Origin: an uncultured Gammaproteobacteria bacterium
GTDB taxonomy: Bacteria > Pseudomonadota > Gammaproteobacteria > Arenicellales > Poriferihabitantaceae
Direction of reading: 5' to 3'
Length of the DNA stretch: 64,000 nt
NCBI GenBank assembly: GCA_937992195.1
Contig: CALKKV010000012.1
Location: 1 to 64,000, forward strand
Shown here: positions 54,396 through 62,544 of the stretch, piece after piece
Layout of the letters: every line of letters starts with the position of its first letter
Position numbering within the stretch: position 1 is the first letter of the stretch
Made by a program: the position numbers and the translations under genes
Notes under the pieces: model-generated
What the model was told of the DNA's origin: nothing
Databases searched by the model: none
What the model saw: the letters and a program-made list of their open reading frames with translations, nothing else

Positions 54396-55190
54396 ATGAA
54401 AGCGCTTTTAGTAGATGGTTTTAATCTAATACGCCGTATCTACGCTGCTGTGCCGCAGCCAGCCGACGATGCACCACCGCTCGCCAAAGAAGCGCATATA
54501 CATGGCGTGATCAACTCGATGAGCGCCTCGCTCCAACGCGCTTTACGGGCGCATTCACCAAGCCATTGCGTGGTGGTATTTGAACAATCCGGGCGGACCT
54601 GGCGACATCGATTACATCCGGAGTACAAGATCAAACGCAGCGTAATGCCAGAACCTCTGGCAAGAAACATGGATGCAATCAAAAAGAGTTTTGCTGATAT
54701 TGGCGTCAATAGCTTCGAGTTTGTAGGTTACGAAGCCGACGATGTCATCGCAACCATGGCCACGAAAATAGCAGGCAATAACGGTAACGTTGTTATACTG
54801 TCGACAGACCGAAATCATTGCCAATTACTCGGTGAGCATATTCGCGTTTACGATCATTTTGGACAACGTGATCTCGACCGAGAAATCATCTTCAAACGAT
54901 TCGGTGTGGAGCCACATCAGCTACCGCTTTTACTTGCTTTAGCCGGTGATTCCGGGCTCTCCATTCCCGGAATTGTTGGCGTAGGCGTAAGGACCGCGGC
55001 GCGCCTGGTGAATGAGCATCACACTTTGGACAAACTGATGGAGGCTTCTGTCGAGATGAAAGGAAAGATTGGTGCGAAAATCTTCAGTGGAAAAGAAGCC
55101 GCCGAGCTCGGTCTAAAATTGTTCACTTTAAAAACCGATATCGAACTCGGCATAAACCTGACTCAGTTCAGGCTGAACTTTGATGAATAA
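54396..55190 (+). CDS. 5'-3' exonuclease/flap endonuclease (Xni-like)
   Basis: The 264-residue protein matches the small PolA-type 5' nuclease family (Xni/ExoIX). Acidic metal ligands appear in LLVDGFNLI, VVVFEQSGRTWRHRLHPEYK, GYEADDVIATMA and ILSTDRNHCQLL. The H3TH DNA-binding motif is SGLSIPGIVGVGVRTAARLV. Xni acts on flap or branched DNA in E. coli. It follows folE by 49 bases and probably shares its transcript. Confidence 0.87.
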   Translation: MKALLVDGFNLIRRIYAAVPQPADDAPPLAKEAHIHGVINSMSASLQRALRAHSPSHCVVVFEQSGRTWRHRLHPEYKIKRSVMPEPLARNMDAIKKSFADIGVNSFEFVGYEADDVIATMATKIAGNNGNVVILSTDRNHCQLLGEHIRVYDHFGQRDLDREIIFKRFGVEPHQLPLLLALAGDSGLSIPGIVGVGVRTAARLVNEHHTLDKLMEASVEMKGKIGAKIFSGKEAAELGLKLFTLKTDIELGINLTQFRLNFDE

Positions 55191-55238
55191 CAGCGAGTCA
55201 GCGGTATACTTATCTATCTGTAATCAAGGGTAAAAATT

Positions 55239-55418
55239 ATGCAAACATGGGAACAAATCGCGCTAGGCGCCGTTATTGTGGTCGTCTTATTTTTGGGTTT
55301 GCCGCGAATAAAAGCATCGATGCAAGCAGCTGAAGGAAAGCCAAAAGATTGGGCGGGCGTAATTGTTCCGATTGTTATTGTGGTCTTGTTTGTATTTTTG
55401 CTGGTTCAGTTGGCCTGA
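55239..55418 (+). CDS. 59-residue membrane protein with two helices
   Basis: A short frame from the ATG at 55239, with AAGGG about 9 bases upstream, gives 59 residues: a first helix (IALGAVIVVVLFLGLP), a basic linker with KASMQAAEGKPKDW, and a second helix (AGVIVPIVIVVLFVFLLVQL). The Trp at position 4 and the KDW linker look selected. Such two-helix proteins occur in related bacteria without known function. It lies 48 bases after the Xni-like gene and ends before the convergent gene at 55449. Confidence 0.65.
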   Translation: MQTWEQIALGAVIVVVLFLGLPRIKASMQAAEGKPKDWAGVIVPIVIVVLFVFLLVQLA

Positions 55419-55448
55419 AACAACAAACATCATTACGACATGCAACAA

Positions 55449-56279
55449 CTATAATTTGTTTCTGGGAACCAGCGTCACCTGGCTTTGACATCCCCCTAGC
55501 CACCACGCCATCTCCGTAAAGGTACTCAAGGAAGAGCCGATCAGATGATCTGTTTTAGACAAGATATTGAGGTTAATGAATGCCACTTGCGATAGATCAT
55601 AGCGATCTGGTGGCGAATAATACCGAACTCGATTTCCAAACCGATCAACCAGCTTTTGCAAATACGATGCGTTGTCGGCAGAAACAAACACTTGCCCGTG
55701 TTCTTCCACAAGAGCCTCGTAATACGCAAAATTAAAGTAGTGGCGATGGCGATTCGGTGCATCATCCCAGTCATCGGTCATCCATGTGCGCATATGCACC
55801 GATACGTTTATATCTGAAAGAAGCCGATCGGATGCCTCATTGATCTCATTCAAAAGATCAGAAGCAACGGGTAATTGCGCAATCACCCGCTGATAAATTT
55901 CCTGCATGGTAGAAGGAATTCGATGAAATTCGTGATCAATATTGCGTGCATTCTCATCGGCATCACTAAATCCTTGAGATTCTCGCGCATTCGAAAACCC
56001 GGCTTCAATCGGGTCATCATCAAATACAATCAGGCGCCAGTCTTTATGTGTATTTGCTTCAGATGGAATCGCCGATTTCGAAATGTGTGTGAAATCGGGA
56101 TAAATTTTCACAAGGTCCGGGCTGCTATTAAAAGCTTCACCGCCATGCCTGTCCGCCAGTCGTATCGTCGACAGCAGACATTTCAGGTTATTGCATAATC
56201 CGCCACGCTGTAAAGCCACCCACATATCACACGGGTTCGCGCTTTTAACCTGTGTCACCGCGACCAATCGCCTGGGCAT
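55449..56279 (-). CDS. fucosyltransferase-like glycosyltransferase (putative)
   Basis: The 276-residue protein shows features of GT-B fucosyltransferase-like enzymes: VALQRGGLCNNLKCLLS at the start (like the GLGNRLR-type loop), SVHMRTWMTDD in the middle, and SSLSTFTEMAWWLGGC near the C-terminus. A nucleotide-sugar site is likely but not proven. The ATG lies inside the end of the upstream gene, a 35-base overlap. The pair with the methyltransferase-like gene suggests glycan modification. Confidence 0.6.
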   Translation of the reverse strand: MPRRLVAVTQVKSANPCDMWVALQRGGLCNNLKCLLSTIRLADRHGGEAFNSSPDLVKIYPDFTHISKSAIPSEANTHKDWRLIVFDDDPIEAGFSNARESQGFSDADENARNIDHEFHRIPSTMQEIYQRVIAQLPVASDLLNEINEASDRLLSDINVSVHMRTWMTDDWDDAPNRHRHYFNFAYYEALVEEHGQVFVSADNASYLQKLVDRFGNRVRYYSPPDRYDLSQVAFINLNILSKTDHLIGSSLSTFTEMAWWLGGCQSQVTLVPRNKL

Positions 56280-56865
56280 GCTTGCGCGCCCAAATTCTCA
56301 AACAGTTCTTTATAGATGCTTGCTGGGGCGCCATAAAAATAGTGTCGTGAAATATTTCCACAAAGTAATGCGGCAGGTGCTCACCAAGTGATAATGCAAT
56401 ATCAAACACATTCGGCCATTGATCTGCATCAAATGGCATTGGTGGCGCAGCGAGGAATAATCTGGCGTCATCAATCATAATGACGTCATTTCTTCGATGC
56501 TTTATCGCATCTAACTCTTCGATAATCGGGCATTCATCCAGTTCACCAGCGGTTACTCCTCCAGACCAATGACCGTCAAGCCAAAACATCGCAGGTTGAT
56601 CACCAATTTTTTCCACCACCCGCGGGAGATGCTCTCTTGAATCACCAAAGTGCGGTTCAATATTTCCCAGGGCTTTTAGCTCAGCATGATAACGATCGTA
56701 AAAAGGTTGCGCTGCTTCTATGGTATGAACAAAGTCAAATTCTTCGGCGGCCCAACGGGTCGTTTTACCTTTATAAGTACCGGTTTCAACAAATACTTTA
56801 GCGCCGATTAGCGTTGCCAATTCCAGCGTTGCCTCGCGGTGAGGCCCCATTGTGTAAATTCCCAT
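56245..56865 (-). CDS. class I methyltransferase-like protein
   Basis: The 206-residue protein has a Rossmann-type start with FVETGTYKGKTTRWAAEEF (about residues 30-48), an acidic residue in VHTIEAAQPFYDRY, FWLDGHWSGG and VIMIDDARLF. This fits the FkbM/Methyltransf_24-like group, with the conserved DGHWSGG metal or substrate loop. It overlaps the next gene by 35 bases, and the two are probably translated together. The substrate is unknown, but a sugar O-methylation is plausible in this neighbourhood. Confidence 0.68.
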   Translation of the reverse strand: MGIYTMGPHREATLELATLIGAKVFVETGTYKGKTTRWAAEEFDFVHTIEAAQPFYDRYHAELKALGNIEPHFGDSREHLPRVVEKIGDQPAMFWLDGHWSGGVTAGELDECPIIEELDAIKHRRNDVIMIDDARLFLAAPPMPFDADQWPNVFDIALSLGEHLPHYFVEIFHDTIFMAPQQASIKNCLRIWARKHAQAIGRGDTG

Positions 56866-57044
56866 AAGTACTTTTCTTAAAGCTTATATAAAGCGCTGAA
56901 CACTATCGTTACAGCAAAGTTTTTCGAGCAGATGAAGCTCTCAGCGAACCCATCACATTGTAGTACAATCCTTCTGCTTCAACCATCCAAGAAAAGCAAC
57001 CCGTGATCCATCATTTTCCAAAAAGGTTTTGCACGAGAAATTAA

Positions 57045-57836
57045 ATGACAAGCCAGGACAAATCTATCCCCGCGAGGATGAATACCAGCATAACCGATAA
57101 TCAGGTATACCCTCAGGTTTGTTTGCAAGCCGCTTATGATTATCGTTATTTTCTTAACTTCCGCAGAGAAAAAGACTATGTCGGTGCCTTAGAGCATGTG
57201 CCAGAACGAATAGGACGAATATGTTATGACATGATCAAGGATGACGCGTCGGTTGCGGTGTTAATGGACCAGTTTCGCCAGAACGATTTATATGGAAACC
57301 CAATCACTTTCAACCACGAAGATCTGGGAGATGTTTCTGCAACCACGCTTCGCTACGTCCGCATACTGATTGCCTTGAAACATTTTTTTGGCAGCCTGGA
57401 CGGTATGAATATTTGTGAAATCGGTGTGGGTTATGGTGGACAATGCCGGGTCGCCAACGTCATGTGGGAACCCAGACGGTACCGATTGGTAGATATTCAG
57501 CCCGCCTTGGCACTAGCACAACGGTTTCTCGACCATTTTATATTGCCCTCGGTAATGAGCTACCAAACAATGAACCAGCTTAACTATGAGAATTATGACC
57601 TGGTCATCAGTAACTATGCTTTCACCGAATTACCTCGAACGATACAAGACGTCTATCTTAAGAAAGTCATTTTACGTGCCAAGAAAGGCTATATTTTATA
57701 CAACGAAATTACACCCGCTTCGTTTCGTTCGTACAAAGCTGCGGAATTGAAAGAAATGATCGATGGAGCTGAAATCTCTGAAGAGTATCCGCTAACCCAT
57801 AAGCGCAACTGCGTTATCACCTGGGGGCATCAGTAA
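57045..57836 (+). CDS. putative sugar O-methyltransferase
   Basis: The 263-residue protein matches the bacterial putative sugar O-methyltransferase family. A typical N-terminal segment (NFRREKDYVGALEHVP) is followed by NPITFNHEDLGDVSATTLRYV, motif I NICEIGVGYGGQCRV, RYRLVDIQPALALAQRFL and YDLVISNYAFTELPRTIQDVY. The last part gives a Pro- and Tyr-rich loop. It stands alone on the plus strand between minus-strand glycan genes. The acceptor is unknown. Confidence 0.72.
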   Translation: MTSQDKSIPARMNTSITDNQVYPQVCLQAAYDYRYFLNFRREKDYVGALEHVPERIGRICYDMIKDDASVAVLMDQFRQNDLYGNPITFNHEDLGDVSATTLRYVRILIALKHFFGSLDGMNICEIGVGYGGQCRVANVMWEPRRYRLVDIQPALALAQRFLDHFILPSVMSYQTMNQLNYENYDLVISNYAFTELPRTIQDVYLKKVILRAKKGYILYNEITPASFRSYKAAELKEMIDGAEISEEYPLTHKRNCVITWGHQ

Positions 57837-57879
57837 ATCACAATATAAAAGCATCCCGAAAAGAAACAACGCGGGCGAC

Positions 57880-58695
57880 TTATAGATCTTCATGCGGCAT
57901 AGACACCGGGTGAAAAATTCGAGGCCCGTCCTCTTCAGCAAGTGCGGTTTGAATTGACTGCTTCGACACTTCTTGCAGCAAAGGAGCTAACACCTTCTTC
58001 TCCGCTCGCCAGTTTTTCATTTCAGGATCACCAGGCCACCAAGGTAGAAAATTATGTTGCTGACAAAATGTAAGACCAAACGCTTTAGCGAGACTCGGAA
58101 TTTTGTATTCAAGGAATCCGACTCTGGGATGATTAATCTCAACGTACTTATCAAGAAAAATCCGCGGAAAGCAAACAACGATAAATAAACAAGCCATCAA
58201 ATCCGGCTCTTCCATGCCGTATTGTTTTTGCATCAGTTGCTTGAACGCCAGAAAATTAGGATTGTCGGGTCGAGTCCAGTTCCACCAGTCTCCCATATTC
58301 GCAACCGGCCTCAAGCCTGAAAGCAATATTTCACCAGGCTGCAGTGACGAAAATAATGAAGCTTGCGGAGCGGTGACCAACATATCCCACTGACAGACAA
58401 AAATGCTCTGCCACTTCAAATATTGCCCGCGATCTTTATGCCATTCTGCAATTAATTGATCACCGTGCTTCCATTTCCACTTCGCTTCTCTATCATGCGG
58501 ATAGACGTAAAAATCATCGAGCAAGTCTGCAGTCTTCTTCGCGGCTTCAAAGGAAAGAGAAGCCGGTCCTCCATACAGTCCATAGATATTTATATCGGGA
58601 TTTAATCGACGAAGTCGAATCAGCCGAACTCGACACAAATCAAATTCCTTGTAAAACCAAAACAAAATATCTGGCTGCATACTAATGTTGTTCAT
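57880..58695 (-). CDS. glycosyltransferase-like protein of unknown function
   Basis: The 271-residue protein has no family I can name. It starts with MQPDILFWFYKEFDLCRVRL and holds NPDINIYGLYGGPAS, SIFVCQWDMLVTAP and GFLEYKIPSLAKAFGL. The pattern of a Rossmann-like first half with a WDML acidic segment recalls nucleotide-sugar transferases that act near the membrane. It is Trp-rich. The context is one of sugar-modifying genes. The call is tentative. Confidence 0.5.
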   Translation of the reverse strand: MNNISMQPDILFWFYKEFDLCRVRLIRLRRLNPDINIYGLYGGPASLSFEAAKKTADLLDDFYVYPHDREAKWKWKHGDQLIAEWHKDRGQYLKWQSIFVCQWDMLVTAPQASLFSSLQPGEILLSGLRPVANMGDWWNWTRPDNPNFLAFKQLMQKQYGMEEPDLMACLFIVVCFPRIFLDKYVEINHPRVGFLEYKIPSLAKAFGLTFCQQHNFLPWWPGDPEMKNWRAEKKVLAPLLQEVSKQSIQTALAEEDGPRIFHPVSMPHEDL

Positions 58696-58841
58696 AAACT
58701 TGCATGACCCAAGGATACTGCTTTATCGAACAGTTAGCACTGCTGAAAATTGTCGTGCTGACTTTGGTTTTGGAATCAAGTGTCAGTTATAGTTAACGAT
58801 CAAATCTCCCCACTCACACACCCCTTACCGCCGTTAATCTT

Positions 58842-59942
58842 ATGAGCAAATCCCAGGCTGACAATATCACGATGTCCGAAGGCGGACTGTATTCACTCGC
58901 AACCATAGGCGCAAAGGATGTGATTGATCTCGCCGCCGATCGCGCTTGCGATGCCATCCAGCAGCTTGATCTCTCCCAAAATGCTAACCGCTTTACGATG
59001 GCGGACATGGGATGTGCTGATGGCGGTACTTCCCTAGGGCTGGTGGATAGAATTTTATCTGAGCTCAATGATACGAACCCCGACATAACATCTTCCATTA
59101 TTTATGCCGATCAGCCCGCAAATGATTTCAACGCACTGGTCAGTATTGTCCACGGACGAAGTTCATTTGATACCTGGATGAATAGGCATAAAAACGCCTT
59201 TCCCTTGTTTTCAGGCGCTTCGTTCTACACCCAGGCTGCTCCTGAGAACTCACTCGACTTTGTTTTTTCCGCCACCGCAATGCACTGGCTGTCACAAAAG
59301 CCCTGCAATCTTTCTAATCATGTCCATATGGTGGGCGCAACAGGAGACGAGTACGCGCAGTTTTCTGAACAAGCGAGGAATGACTGGGAAACAATATTGC
59401 TACATCGCTCGCGTGAGTTAAGAGCTGGCGGCAAGGCAGTATTTGCCAACTTTTGTCGCGATGAAAATGGACGTTATTTGGGTAACACCGAGGGTATCAA
59501 TATGTTTGATACCTTTAACGAAATATGGCTCGAATTTCTAAGTGAAGGGGCAATTAGCGAAAGCGAATATCACAGCATGACCTTGCCGCAGTATTACAAC
59601 ACCGTAGAACAATTTAGCGCCCCATTCGATAACCCGGAAAGCCCCGTCTATCAAGCAGGCATGCGCCTGGATAGCATTGAAACAGGTATTGTGCGTTGTC
59701 CATTTGCGCGAAAATTCGAACAAGACGGCGATGTCAAAAAATTTGCGGACGGCTTGATCCCCACCGTCCGCAGCTGGAATCAAAGCATCTTTGCCGCCGG
59801 ACTGGACCCACAGCGTAATCAAGACGACCGGCGGACTCTAATTGAAGATTACTATGGCCGCTATCATCAACGCGTGCTGGACGCACCAGCTGGACATGGA
59901 ATGGACTATGTACACGCCTACATGACAATCTCTCAATCCTAA
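58842..59942 (+). CDS. SABATH-type SAM-dependent carboxyl methyltransferase
   Basis: The 366-residue protein has the SABATH (Methyltransf_7) layout: SEGGLYSLATIGAKDVIDLA at the N-terminus, motif I MADMGCADGGTSLGLVDRIL, IIYADQPANDFNALVSIV with the acidic residue and the Gln-Pro-Asn-Asp-Phe block, and the diagnostic FVFSATAMHWLSQKP. The cap domain shows VFANFCRDENGRYLGNTEG and LPQYYNTVEQF. Plant members methylate carboxylates such as salicylate, jasmonate or indole acetate, and bacterial members are much less studied. The substrate here is unknown. It stands alone between a minus-strand glycan gene and the TRAP genes. Confidence 0.85.
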   Translation: MSKSQADNITMSEGGLYSLATIGAKDVIDLAADRACDAIQQLDLSQNANRFTMADMGCADGGTSLGLVDRILSELNDTNPDITSSIIYADQPANDFNALVSIVHGRSSFDTWMNRHKNAFPLFSGASFYTQAAPENSLDFVFSATAMHWLSQKPCNLSNHVHMVGATGDEYAQFSEQARNDWETILLHRSRELRAGGKAVFANFCRDENGRYLGNTEGINMFDTFNEIWLEFLSEGAISESEYHSMTLPQYYNTVEQFSAPFDNPESPVYQAGMRLDSIETGIVRCPFARKFEQDGDVKKFADGLIPTVRSWNQSIFAAGLDPQRNQDDRRTLIEDYYGRYHQRVLDAPAGHGMDYVHAYMTISQS

Positions 59943-60151
59943 GCTGGAAGCCGCTTTCCTAGCAATACAATGTAATTTTAATACACATGCCTGATTCTTC
60001 TGCAACCTTGTCTGACTATGGAAAATGGGTAATACTATCGCCAGCGTTCAGCCTGCTCAGCACGGTATTACCCCAGCTGGAGCACGGTTAGATTCTAAAT
60101 AATAGATCAGTGATCCTGATCAATTCATTCACCAATCGAGGATAAGAAAAT

Positions 60152-61243
60152 ATGAAACGTCGTGACCTATTAAAAGGTGGCGTAGCTACGGCTGCAGCTG
60201 CTGGTGCATCGACTCTCGCCGCTCCGGCGATCGCCCAAGAAAGAATTGAAATCGCAATGGTTGCGACCTGGCCGCGTGACTTCCCGGGCCTGGGAACAGG
60301 TGCGCAGCGCTTCGCGCAAAGATTGACAGACATCAGTGACGGCCGTTTTCAGGTTGAATACTTCGCAGCCGGCGAACGTGTAGGCGCATTTGATTCATTC
60401 GATGAGGTTGCTTCAGGTAATGCTCAGATGTATCACGCCGCTGACTATTATTGGAAAGGCAAGCACCCAGGTTGGGCATACTTCACCGCGGTTCCATTTG
60501 GACTGACTTATACTGAAATGAATGCTTGGATTCGTTTTGCCGGTGGACAAGAACTCTGGGACGAATTAGCAGCCGAGTCAGGCCTTAAGAACATGATGTG
60601 CGGCAGTACAGGTGTGCAAATGGGAGGTTGGTTCCGCAAGGAAATGAACTCTGCGGATGACTTCAAAGGCTTAAAGATGCGTATCCCAGGTTTAGGGGGT
60701 GACGTATTAGCAAAGCTTGGTGCTTCTCCTGTTTCATTACCTGGTGGCCAAATTTACGAAAACCTGATTTCTGGCGCGATTGACGCAACCGAGTGGGTTG
60801 GCCCTTGGAATGATGCGGCCATGAAGTTCTACGAAGCCGCCAAATACTACTACTTCCCTGGCATGCATGAGCCAGGCGCAATGTTAGCTGCTGGGGTCAA
60901 CAAAGACTTCTGGGAAGGTCTTTCAAAGTCTGACCAAATCATGATTGAAGCCGCTTCTTCCATGGAAAATGATGTCATGATGGCGGAATACAATGCGAAG
61001 AATGGTTCAGCATTAGCCAAGTTAATCGCCGAGCAAGGCGTTGAGCTACGTGAGTTCAACGACGATATCTATGATTCATTTGGTGAGGCTGCCGACGAGG
61101 TCTTCGCCGAAACTGTAGAGCATAGTGATCTGGCAAGACGCATTCACGAGAGCTTTATCAAAGCGCGTGCGGACATTGGTGGCTGGCAGAAAGTGGCTGA
61201 CGCTTCTTATCTGCGCCAACGAAACCGCGTAATCGGCCTGTAA
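60152..61243 (+). CDS. dctP: TRAP transporter substrate-binding protein
   Basis: The 363-residue protein has a twin-arginine signal peptide (KRRDLLKGG at residues 2-10, cleavage after APAIAQ near residue 29), so it is folded before export. The mature part is a DctP-type binding protein: MVATWPRDFPGLGTGAQRF, GLKMRIPGLGGDVLAKLGASP with the Arg that grips a carboxylate, and GAIDATEWVGPWND. It binds an organic acid in the periplasm and passes it to the permeases below. The Arg supports a carboxylate ligand, but which one is not known. Confidence 0.9.
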   Translation: MKRRDLLKGGVATAAAAGASTLAAPAIAQERIEIAMVATWPRDFPGLGTGAQRFAQRLTDISDGRFQVEYFAAGERVGAFDSFDEVASGNAQMYHAADYYWKGKHPGWAYFTAVPFGLTYTEMNAWIRFAGGQELWDELAAESGLKNMMCGSTGVQMGGWFRKEMNSADDFKGLKMRIPGLGGDVLAKLGASPVSLPGGQIYENLISGAIDATEWVGPWNDAAMKFYEAAKYYYFPGMHEPGAMLAAGVNKDFWEGLSKSDQIMIEAASSMENDVMMAEYNAKNGSALAKLIAEQGVELREFNDDIYDSFGEAADEVFAETVEHSDLARRIHESFIKARADIGGWQKVADASYLRQRNRVIGL

Positions 61244-61286
61244 GCCCCGCTTACACCGATTGTCGCCTTTGAATTGGCAATAGCTC

Positions 61287-61314
61287 AAATACCCCGGCTC
61301 TATGCCGGGGTATT
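61287..61314 (+). terminator. hairpin after dctP
   Basis: AAATACCCCGGC (61287-61298) pairs exactly with GCCGGGGTATTT (61303-61314) around TCTA, followed by a T-rich stretch (GTTTG). It sits between dctP and dctQM, so it probably limits read-through and gives more binding protein than permease. Confidence 0.8.
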
Positions 61315-61522
61315 TGTTTGCGCTGACAACAAAAACAGCTAGACGCTTTGTAAACAACCTCTAAACCATAGCGGTGTTCAATGCACTTTTTGTCTGTGAA
61401 TGGGGTCTACAAAGTAATATTTGTCAGTACCCGACGCTATTCTTAAAAAACCTCGCGCTGGGAAAATCCGCCGATTGCGTGATTCTCCTAACGAAAAAAA
61501 TGATAAATAATTAGAAAGAACA

Positions 61523-62542
61523 GTGATTCGTCTTCTCGAAAAAATAGCCACTTACCCTCGATTATTAAGGGTCCTTGCCGCGGTCGCCTCAACTATGCTG
61601 GCCATATTCTTAATCGACAATATTTTGATTTATGCCGCTGATTGGCCCGGGCTGCGCAAGTTATTTGCCGATATTGGACTTGCCTCTGCCGGTAAAAATT
61701 TCAAGGGTCTTGAAGGTGCTGCCGTCGCCCAGGCATGGGGACAGCTTATCGTCAGCTGCGCTGTTATAGGGGCTGTCGTTTTTTGGGTACTTCGCAGTCA
61801 TACCAGGGCTCTATCTTCTGATGCCAATATGTATTCAAGCATCTCGGCATTCGTTATTCGCGCTGCGTTTTGGGCTGTTTTGTTAATCGGCGCTGCAGAT
61901 ATGTTGATTTCATTTTTGCGAGTAGAGGGACTCTTAAGTGCGGTGGTTGGTGAACACCTAACCACTCAACTAGGCCGCTCTATTTTTCGCGGTGTTTATG
62001 TTCACTACCCCCTAATGGTCGTTGGCATCATCATTGCCTGCTTTTCGCGATCTCTCGGGTTTGTCTGGCTTTCACTAATGATCGTTGGTGCCGAATTCTT
62101 AATTGTTATCACCCGATTTGTCTTTTCTTACGAGCAAGCTTTTATGGGTGATCTCGTGCGCTTTTGGTATGCCGCACTATTTTTATTTGCCAGCGCTTAT
62201 ACATTGCTGCACGACGGCCACGTCCGCGTGGATGTATTATATGCGGGCTTCAGCGAGCGCGGAAAAGCGGTCACCAATAGTCTCGGCGCGGTGTTACTCG
62301 GCCTCCCCATTTGCTGGACGATTCTTATCCTGGGCACATCAAGTAAAGGCAGCGTCATCAACAGCCCGCTTCTTAGTTTTGAAATTTCGCAAAGTGGATT
62401 CGGGATGTACACCAAATATCTGATGGCAGCTTACCTACTCATCTTTGCCGTCAGCATGGCAATTCAATTTGTCAGTTTTTTCCTCGGCAACATGGCAAAG
62501 TTTGTTTCGCCTGTTGAATCGACCGGCAACGGAGGAGCATAA
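61523..62542 (+). CDS. dctQ: TRAP transporter small permease, long form
   Basis: The 339-residue protein starts at a GTG at 61523. It has about eight hydrophobic helices. The C-terminal half (about residues 170-330) is the DctQ four-helix part, with VITRFVFSYEQAFMGDLVRFWYA and HDGHVRVDVLYAGFSERGK. The first half carries additional helices and is longer than usual for DctQ (150-200 residues). Such long forms occur with the 600-residue DctM type, which has extra loops. The job is to support DctM. It ends 2 bases before dctM begins. Confidence 0.82.
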   Translation: MIRLLEKIATYPRLLRVLAAVASTMLAIFLIDNILIYAADWPGLRKLFADIGLASAGKNFKGLEGAAVAQAWGQLIVSCAVIGAVVFWVLRSHTRALSSDANMYSSISAFVIRAAFWAVLLIGAADMLISFLRVEGLLSAVVGEHLTTQLGRSIFRGVYVHYPLMVVGIIIACFSRSLGFVWLSLMIVGAEFLIVITRFVFSYEQAFMGDLVRFWYAALFLFASAYTLLHDGHVRVDVLYAGFSERGKAVTNSLGAVLLGLPICWTILILGTSSKGSVINSPLLSFEISQSGFGMYTKYLMAAYLLIFAVSMAIQFVSFFLGNMAKFVSPVESTGNGGA

Positions 62543-62544
62543 CC

